A DNA stretch of 29,601 bases, taken from assembly GCA_038214535.1 (NCBI GenBank), contig JBBQRS010000060.1:1-29601 (forward strand). Direction: 5' to 3'. Positions 24,384-29,601 of this stretch are shown here, piece after piece. Numbering within the stretch: the stretch's first letter is position 1; the number at the start of each line of letters is the position of its first letter. Below the pieces are notes generated by a model, which saw nothing but the letters and a program-made list of their open reading frames with translations, had not been told where the DNA came from and searched no databases. The DNA is from JBBQRS01 sp038214535. Its GTDB lineage: Bacteria; Chloroflexota; Anaerolineae; CG2-30-64-16. Position numbers and translations under genes: made by a program.

Positions 24384-26825
24384 TTACGAACCTTCCAGCC
24401 CGTTCCGCAACGCCATCCACTGCGCGTCGCTCACCCTGTCCAGATCGCCCGCGTACCGGCTCAACCGGTTGGGGTCTGCCAGTAGTTCGGGCAGCGCGAG
24501 GTAAAGCTCGTGCTTCACCCGCGAATCGAGCTTGAAGGCGCGCAGCATCGCCTCAAGCTTCTCTTGCCGCCGGTCTTGTTGCGAGAGAAGCAAACCCTGA
24601 TTCGCGCCGATTGTCAGCGTCAACTCGTCCGCCGGGCCTACAGGCACGAGAGCCAACGTCAGCGATTCGATCGCCTCGTCGTAAGTCGCCCCTGCCGCCA
24701 AGTCCTCGCCATTGTGCGTCAACCGGAACATATCGGGTCGGCGGATGCCGCGCACGACCAGCCGATACTGGCGGCCCGCCGGGATATGCTTTGTTTCGCC
24801 CTCTACCGGCGCGATCCTGAAGCGCAACTCGGCGTCGTCCCATTCCTGTGCGAACCGCGTCAAGGCATGATCGCCATCCAGATACGCGGTCGAGACCCCG
24901 TCGTCTTCGTACAGCGTGAATGCGCCATCCGCTCCGGGGAAGATATAGACGGTCAACTCGACCGGGTTCTCGACCCCGCCCCACCCGGCGCGCGGCCCCA
25001 ACGGCACGATGGCGCCTGCCCGCGCGAAGACCGGTACATCGTCTAGCCCGCCGTAGAGCGTCACCGTGCGGTTACCCGCGAAGTGCTCGCCCGTGGTGAA
25101 GTCGAACCAATCCCCGGCGGGCAGCCAGACCGTATGTCGGCTCAGGTTGGTTTCCGCATCACGCGGCGTCACGAAGGGCGCGACCATTAGCTCACTGCCA
25201 AAGTAAAACTGGTTGCGGCAGCGATATGCCTCGTCCCGGTCACTGTCGCGGTAATACAGCGGCGTCACCAGCGGGATGCTCTCCTGCGTCATCCGCCACG
25301 CCATGCTGTAGAGATAGGGGATCAGGGCGTGGCGGAGTTGCATCGCCTCCCGCGCGACGCGGAATGCGTCCGCGCTGTTGCCCCACGGCCTGCGATCATG
25401 GAAGGGATTGTTGGTGCTGTGCAGCCGCATGATCGGGCTGAAGACACCCAGTTGCACCCAACGCGCATAGAGTTCCGGCTCCTCCACACCTGCGCAATGC
25501 CCGCCGATATCATGGCTCCACCAGCCGAACCCCACGTTGGAGGCGGTGGCAGTGAAATACGGCTGGAATTCCAGCGTCGCCCACGTCACCCAGCTATCGC
25601 CGGAGAAGCCAATGGGGTAGCGTTGGCAACCCAGCCCACCCCAGCGCGAGAAGATGAACGGGCGCTTCGCGCCATCGCGAGCGAGGTCATAGAAGTGCAG
25701 GTGGTTGAGCCACCACAGCGGATCCATCACTTCGGCGACGGGCTGCTTCGAATGGATCATGCGCTGGCCTTGCTGCCAGTCGAGCCACCAGAAATCCACC
25801 CCCTCGGCCTCCAGCGGGTGATGCAGGATCTCGAAATAGCCCTCGACGAAACGCGGCTCGGCCAGATCGAAATGAACCGGCTCGCCGCTCGACGGGTCTT
25901 GTCCCATGCAGCGCGCCATCTCCTCATACTGCGCCTCGTGCGGCCAGATGCCATCCGCCGGGTGGAGGTTCATGGCCGTCCGTAGCCCCTGTTCATGTAG
26001 CCAGGCGATGAAGCCGTATGGATCGGGCCACTGCTCGCGATTCCAGGTATACCCCGTCCAGCCCGACGATGCGTTCCCGGTCTCGGTGATGTGCCAGTCC
26101 ATATCAATGATACACACCGATAGCGGGATCTCCTTCTCGCGGAATTCCAGCATCAAATCGCGCAGCTCGTCCTGGCGATAGTTCCAATAGCGGCTCCACC
26201 AGTTTCCCAGCGCGTAGCGCGGGACCATCGGCACGCGGCCTGAGATCCTGAGATAGTCTTGCAGACAGCCCGTGTAGTCGTGGCCGTAGCCGAAGAAATA
26301 GAGGTCGCGATACGCGTTCGGGTGGCGGGCCGCGGGCGGACGCTGTTCGGGCCAACCCTCGGCATTGAAGACCAGGCCCTGCGAGTCGTCTACCACCGCC
26401 CAGCCGGCGCGTGACATCAGCCCGGGCTCCAGTTCGATCTCGCCGTCGGCGCCGTCCAGCGTGCGCGCCGTGCCGCGCAGATTGAGGGGATCGCGGTCGC
26501 CGAAATGCCAGACCGGCCCACCCTCTCGTTGCTGGACCGATAAGGTACTGCGTGAGAAGCCCGCCTCCGTGATGCGATAGTGCAGACGTAGATGTTGGGT
26601 CTCGATCTCGATGCTATCCGGCGTCTGCGTGACCGTGAACTCGGGTACGGGTTGTCGCCTGTGCCAGAATGCCTGGGTGGCGCGGTCTTCGAACGCCTCG
26701 TCCCGGCTGTACTCCATGCGGATCAAACGCGAGGTCAACACGGTGAACCGGACGGACTGCCCGGCTACCACTGCGGCCGGATCGGCTTGAGATGCAAAAG
26801 ATGTGGGAATGTGGATGCGCGACAT
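24384..26825 (-). CDS. Glycoside hydrolase family 31 (alpha-glucosidase/alpha-xylosidase-like)
   Basis: 813 aa from the ATG at 26825 (GGAAG about nine bases upstream); a frame extension to 26906 lacks support. No signal peptide, so cytoplasmic. An N-terminal beta-sandwich (about 20-200) precedes the barrel: VPRYALGNWWSRYWNY, IPLSVCIIDMDWH, DFWWLDWQQG with nucleophile Asp349, FSRWGGLG, IGFSGDSWVTW with acid/base Asp410, GFGWWSHDIGGH, and MRLHSTNNPFHDRRPW. C-terminal beta domains follow (VFARAGAIVPLG, DGAFTLYEDDGVSTAYLDGD). The nucleophile context WLDWQQ rather than WxDMNE marks a distinct GH31 subgroup, so the substrate is uncertain. It sits between two aromatic-amino-acid transcripts, on the opposite strand, with no sugar genes beside it. 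Residues 720-813 are an extra helical tail I do not recognise. Confidence 0.92.
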   Translation of the reverse strand: MSRIHIPTSFASQADPAAVVAGQSVRFTVLTSRLIRMEYSRDEAFEDRATQAFWHRRQPVPEFTVTQTPDSIEIETQHLRLHYRITEAGFSRSTLSVQQREGGPVWHFGDRDPLNLRGTARTLDGADGEIELEPGLMSRAGWAVVDDSQGLVFNAEGWPEQRPPAARHPNAYRDLYFFGYGHDYTGCLQDYLRISGRVPMVPRYALGNWWSRYWNYRQDELRDLMLEFREKEIPLSVCIIDMDWHITETGNASSGWTGYTWNREQWPDPYGFIAWLHEQGLRTAMNLHPADGIWPHEAQYEEMARCMGQDPSSGEPVHFDLAEPRFVEGYFEILHHPLEAEGVDFWWLDWQQGQRMIHSKQPVAEVMDPLWWLNHLHFYDLARDGAKRPFIFSRWGGLGCQRYPIGFSGDSWVTWATLEFQPYFTATASNVGFGWWSHDIGGHCAGVEEPELYARWVQLGVFSPIMRLHSTNNPFHDRRPWGNSADAFRVAREAMQLRHALIPYLYSMAWRMTQESIPLVTPLYYRDSDRDEAYRCRNQFYFGSELMVAPFVTPRDAETNLSRHTVWLPAGDWFDFTTGEHFAGNRTVTLYGGLDDVPVFARAGAIVPLGPRAGWGGVENPVELTVYIFPGADGAFTLYEDDGVSTAYLDGDHALTRFAQEWDDAELRFRIAPVEGETKHIPAGRQYRLVVRGIRRPDMFRLTHNGEDLAAGATYDEAIESLTLALVPVGPADELTLTIGANQGLLLSQQDRRQEKLEAMLRAFKLDSRVKHELYLALPELLADPNRLSRYAGDLDRVSDAQWMALRNGLEGS

Positions 26826-26869
26826 GTTCTCTTCCTTCGACGAGATTGTTCCACCATGGTTTTTGACTC

Positions 26870-26898
26870 TTGACAATGTCCCGTGGGCATGATAGCAT
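26870..26898 (+). promoter_or_regulatory. Promoter of the pheA-aroF operon
   Basis: TTGACA (26870-26875), 17 bases, TAGCAT (26893-26898): a perfect -35 and 4/6 at -10. The start near 26905 would give a message carrying the leader peptide and attenuator. Confidence 0.65.
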
Positions 26899-26937
26899 TC
26901 TCCCACGAAAGCGGCTTGAGTAGCAAGGAATGATCAG

Positions 26938-27033
26938 GTGCATCTAAATCTGACGGCGCGGTATTTCTTTTACTCGTATTTTACCCCCCCGGTCCGGGGG
27001 GTCAATGCGCCGCGCCGAGCAGGGAGAAGTTAA
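26938..27033 (+). CDS. Aromatic-rich leader peptide of the pheA operon
   Basis: 31 codons from GTG (26938) to TAA (27031-27033). AAGGAA lies seven bases before the start. Codons 9-15 read YFFYSYF: three Phe and three Tyr in seven codons, ahead of a pheA gene. In enteric bacteria a Phe-rich leader peptide of similar size precedes pheA and controls it by attenuation. The peptide lies between a good promoter and a terminator that has alternative pairings. The remainder (TPPVRGVNAPRRAGRS) is unremarkable. Too short for normal gene calling. Confidence 0.65.
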   Translation: MHLNLTARYFFYSYFTPPVRGVNAPRRAGRS

Positions 27034-27097
27034 AGCAACGCTCTCCCTGTGATCAACGGAGACCAGAGCGTGGAGCATTGAGCCCCACGCTCTTTTT
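27020..27097 (+). terminator. Attenuator with mutually exclusive hairpins before pheA
   Basis: Four segments: 1, CAGGGAGA (27020-27027); 2, ACGCTCTCCCTG (27038-27049); 3, AGAGCGTGG (27065-27073); 4, CCACGCTCT (27085-27093) followed by T tract to 27097. 1:2 pairs 8 bp (with TCTCCCTG at 27042-27049), 2:3 pairs 7 bp (ACGCTCT with AGAGCGT), and 3:4 pairs 9 bp to make a terminator. The leader-peptide stop lies between segments 1 and 2, so a ribosome reaching it would mask both and favour 3:4. Confidence 0.7.
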
Positions 27098-27136
27098 GTT
27101 GTCCGCAATTCATTCTCAATCGCATCAGGAGGAATC

Positions 27137-28429
27137 ATGACCACCCGAGGCATCCGCGGAGCCACCACAGCAGCGGAAAACAGCGAGGCAGCCATCGTCG
27201 AGGCGACGCAGGAACTGCTGCACGCCATGGTTGCCGCCAACGATCTCGATCTCGCCGATCTCGCCAGCGCCATCTTCACCGCGACGCCCGACCTGACCGC
27301 CGTGCATCCGGCCCTGGCGGCCCGCAAGATCGGCTGGCATCACGTGCCGTTGCTCAGCGCCGCCGAAATCGCCGTCCCTGACAGCATCCCCCACTGCATC
27401 CGGGTCCTGCTCCACTGGAACACCGACCGACCGCCCTTCGCCATCAACCACGTCTACCTGCGCGACGCGGGCCAACTGCGTCCCGACCTCCAGGTTGACG
27501 AAGAGGATCTCAAGCCGAAACCCGCCTCCGTCGCGCCTTCACGCGGTCCCGTGGGCATCTACGGCGGCGGCCCGGTCACGGTCGCCTACCAGGGCGCGCC
27601 GGGCGCGAACTCGCAGGAAGCCATCTTCCAGCATTTCGGCCCGCAGGTGGACACCCTGCCCTGCCACAGCTTCGAGGACATTTTCACGGCCGTCGAAGAG
27701 GGTCGCGCCACGATGGGTCTGCTGCCGGTCGAGAACTCGCTGGCAGGCTCGATCAACCAGGCGTTCGACCTGCTACTGGATCACGACCTGCGCGTGGTGG
27801 GCGAGGTCAAGTTCCGGGTGCGCCATTGCCTGCTCGCCGCGCAGGGCACGAAACCCGCCGCCATCCGCACGGTCCACTCGCATCCGCAGGCGTTGGCCCA
27901 GTGCGAGCGTTACCTCAAGAGCCACGGCTGGGAGGCGGTGCCGGCCTATGACACGGCGGGCGCGGCCAAGGACCTGGCCGAGAACCCCGATCCGCACACG
28001 GCGGTCATCGCCAGCGCACTGGCCGGGCAAACCTACGGGCTGGAACTGCTGGAAGCCGGCATCGAGGACTCGTCCGACAACACCACGCGCTTCTTCCTAG
28101 TGGGCCGCGAGGAGCCGCCCGCGGGCCGCCACAACAAGACCTCCATCGTCTTCGCCACGCTGCACACGCCGGGCGCGCTCTATCACGTCCTGGGCGAGTT
28201 GGCCGACCGTAACATCAACCTGACCAAGATCGAGAGCCGGCCGCGCCGCAACCGGCCGTGGCACTACGTCTTCTACGTGGACCTGGAAGGCCACTGGCAA
28301 GACACGGGCATCAATCGAGCGCTGATGGGTCTGCTCACGCGCACGGCCTTCCTCAAACTGTTGGGCAGCTACCCCGCTGCGCCCGAAATCACCTCCGCGC
28401 CGGCCGGAGAACAGGAGACAGGCAAATGA
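27137..28429 (+). CDS. pheA: Fused AroH-type chorismate mutase, prephenate dehydratase and ACT domain
   Basis: 430 aa; AGGAGG lies seven bases before the ATG. Residues 1-118 match the AroH (Bacillus-type, trimeric) chorismate mutase: RGIRGATT with Arg7, ATPDLTAVHPA, Glu77, CIRVLL with Arg89, and HVYLRDA with Tyr107, the active-site residues shifted by one at most from B. subtilis AroH; its Cys75 is Ser here. Residues about 147-325 are prephenate dehydratase: VAYQGAPGANSQEA, GLLPVENSLAGSI, VHSHPQALAQC, and DNTTRFFLV with the catalytic TRF. Residues about 340-415 are the ACT domain with GALYHVLGELADRNINLTKIESRP, the Phe-binding ESRP element. So one protein takes chorismate to phenylpyruvate under Phe feedback. 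The usual fusion uses the unrelated AroQ mutase. It overlaps the next gene by ATGA. Confidence 0.93.
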   Translation: MTTRGIRGATTAAENSEAAIVEATQELLHAMVAANDLDLADLASAIFTATPDLTAVHPALAARKIGWHHVPLLSAAEIAVPDSIPHCIRVLLHWNTDRPPFAINHVYLRDAGQLRPDLQVDEEDLKPKPASVAPSRGPVGIYGGGPVTVAYQGAPGANSQEAIFQHFGPQVDTLPCHSFEDIFTAVEEGRATMGLLPVENSLAGSINQAFDLLLDHDLRVVGEVKFRVRHCLLAAQGTKPAAIRTVHSHPQALAQCERYLKSHGWEAVPAYDTAGAAKDLAENPDPHTAVIASALAGQTYGLELLEAGIEDSSDNTTRFFLVGREEPPAGRHNKTSIVFATLHTPGALYHVLGELADRNINLTKIESRPRRNRPWHYVFYVDLEGHWQDTGINRALMGLLTRTAFLKLLGSYPAAPEITSAPAGEQETGK

Positions 28430-29439
28430 TCATCGTCATGAAGCACAAGGCCACGCCCGAACAGATCAAGGACGTGGTAAGCCAGGTCGAGACGTTCGGC
28501 TACAAGGCCCATCTCTCACAGGGCACCGAGCGCACCATCATCGGCGTCGTGGGCGATGATCGGCCCATCGAGAACCACACCTTCGAACTGCTCTCCGGCG
28601 TCGAGAACGTCGTCCGCATCCTCCAGCCGTTCAAGCTGGCGAGCCGCGACTTCCACCCGGAGAACACGGTGATTGACGTGCGCGGGGTCCCCGTTGGCGG
28701 CCCGCAACTCACCATCATGGCCGGCCCCTGTTCGGTCGAGAGCCGCAGCCAACTGCTGGAGACCGCGATCGCCGTGAAAGAAGCGGGCGCGACCATCCTG
28801 CGTGGCGGCGCGTTCAAGCCGCGCTCCTCGCCCTACTCCTTCCAGGGCATGGGCGAGGACGGGCTGGAGTTGCTCGCCGAGGCGCGCGAGATCACCGGGC
28901 TGCCGATCATCACCGAGGTGATGTCGCCGGAGGCCGTGCCGCTGGTCAACAAATACACCGACATCCTCCAGATCGGCGCGCGCAATGTCCAGAACTACGC
29001 GCTGCTCCACGCGGTGGGCCGCACGCGGACGCCCGTCTTCCTCAAGCGCGGGCTAATGAGCACCATCCAGGAATGGCTCATGTCGGCGGAATACATCCTG
29101 AGCGGGGGGAACCATCAGGTGATGTTGTGCGAGCGCGGCATCCGCACCTTCGAGACGGCCACGCGCTTCACGCTGGACATCAACGCGATCCCGGTGCTGA
29201 AGCAACTGACACACCTGCCCGTCTTCGGCGACCCCAGCCACGGCACGGGCAAGTGGGAATTGGTGTCGGCGGCGGGCAAGGCCTGCATCGCCGCCGGGGC
29301 TGACGGCCTGATGATCGAGGTGCACCCGCACCCCGAGGTCGCCATGTCGGACGGCGCGCAATCGCTCAAGCCGGAGAAATTCGCGAAGCTCGTAGCCGAC
29401 CTGAAGGTGCTGGCCCCCGCCGTGGGGCGCACGCTGTAG
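28426..29439 (+). CDS. aroF: DAHP synthase with N-terminal regulatory domain, copy 2
   Basis: 337 aa; the ATG overlaps the pheA stop by four bases and AGGAG lies nine bases upstream. Same class as the copy at 23207: a regulatory domain (MIIVMKHKATPEQI, RTIIGVVGDDR) then the barrel with IMAGPCSVESRSQ, LRGGAFKPRSSPYSFQGMG, QIGARNVQNYALL, FLKRGLMSTI, LCERGIRTFE, DPSHGTGKWE. By eye more than half of the positions are identical to copy 1, with most differences in the N-terminal 75 residues and the C-terminal 40. Coupling to pheA suggests this isoenzyme answers to the Phe/Tyr branch. Confidence 0.95.
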   Translation: MIIVMKHKATPEQIKDVVSQVETFGYKAHLSQGTERTIIGVVGDDRPIENHTFELLSGVENVVRILQPFKLASRDFHPENTVIDVRGVPVGGPQLTIMAGPCSVESRSQLLETAIAVKEAGATILRGGAFKPRSSPYSFQGMGEDGLELLAEAREITGLPIITEVMSPEAVPLVNKYTDILQIGARNVQNYALLHAVGRTRTPVFLKRGLMSTIQEWLMSAEYILSGGNHQVMLCERGIRTFETATRFTLDINAIPVLKQLTHLPVFGDPSHGTGKWELVSAAGKACIAAGADGLMIEVHPHPEVAMSDGAQSLKPEKFAKLVADLKVLAPAVGRTL

Positions 29440-29601
29440 CTTTGCCGTCAAACCCTTCGTAGTGATGGCATACGGAACATCACTCCGATCATCTTCGTAG
29501 TCGCGGGGTGATCCCCACCCGGGGGAACCCAACGGCGGAATACGCCACAAAGGAGTTGAAGAAGTTTGCAGCCCTGGTTGACAAATAAAAGTTGTTTAGG
29601 T
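29440..29601. other. Downstream gap at window end
   Basis: No gene seen. CCTTCGTAGTGATGGC (29451-29466) with CATCAC shortly after resembles a decayed hairpin repeat. GGGTGATCCCCACCCGGGGGAA has short complementary runs. A TTGACA at 29578-29583 could be the -35 of a promoter for a gene beyond the edge. Confidence 0.35.

Noticed and set aside
29545..29588. Ten-codon frame (TTG start) with AAAGGAG before it
   Set aside because: The ribosome site directly abuts the start and the frame overlaps a likely -35 box; too little to support a gene.

Overview
The window looks like a chromosomal segment of a GC-rich bacterium, most probably Chloroflexota (Anaerolineae or a relative). The clues are the overall gene repertoire, the short LFLPLVLK-type segment after the signal peptide of the secreted protein at 446-1372 (a motif I associate with Chloroflexota exported proteins), short hairpin repeats between genes, and AroH-type chorismate mutase fused to prephenate dehydratase. 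The lineage assignment is inference; no rRNA or tRNA gene is visible.

Layout. (1) 1-1372: a degraded locus with a truncated reverse-transcriptase start (138-350, minus) directly downstream of a secreted FGE-sulfatase/C-type-lectin-fold gene whose last 40 residues look like a variable region. I read it as the relic of a diversity-generating retroelement. (2) 1566-2673: two coupled bactofilins (minus). (3) 3105-8056: nitrogen assimilation: glnA, a CPA2 cation/proton antiporter, an Amt ammonium transporter and its PII protein. glnA and the antiporter share a conserved dyad (TACCC-N4-GGGTA) in their upstream regions. (4) 8239-11567: a soluble triple-GAF histidine kinase and a response regulator with two receiver domains and a LuxR helix-turn-helix. 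(5) 11687-15060: the two-gene NHEJ repair system, Ku and a three-domain LigD, followed by an orphan HigA/NadS-like antitoxin. (6) 15391-22840: a complete trp operon (trpE-G-D-C-F-B-A) behind a strong promoter and a long T-box leader with a UGG specifier candidate. (7) 23207-24232: a first DAHP synthase. (8) 24384-26825 (minus): a GH31 alpha-glycosidase. (9) 26870-29439: a second aromatic operon, pheA (AroH-PDT-ACT fusion) and a second DAHP synthase, behind a promoter, a leader peptide with the run YFFYSYF, and alternative hairpins ending in a terminator.

How it works together: the tryptophan and phenylalanine branches sit side by side, and each appears to have its own RNA-level control: uncharged tRNA-Trp sensing by the T-box for trp, and ribosome-mediated attenuation for pheA. 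Each branch also has a DAHP synthase of the same regulatory-domain family nearby, so carbon entry to the shikimate pathway may be controlled separately by branch.

The spaces between genes are unusually rich in palindromic repeats. A roughly 120-bp MITE-like element (ends GAATCTATCCGAA/TTCGGATAGATTC around a GGCTTTAGCCG hairpin) occurs four times, one copy cut by the window edge. A second hairpin family has landed inside the trp T-box leader. All coordinates and residue numbers were worked out by eye; no homology search or folding program was run.
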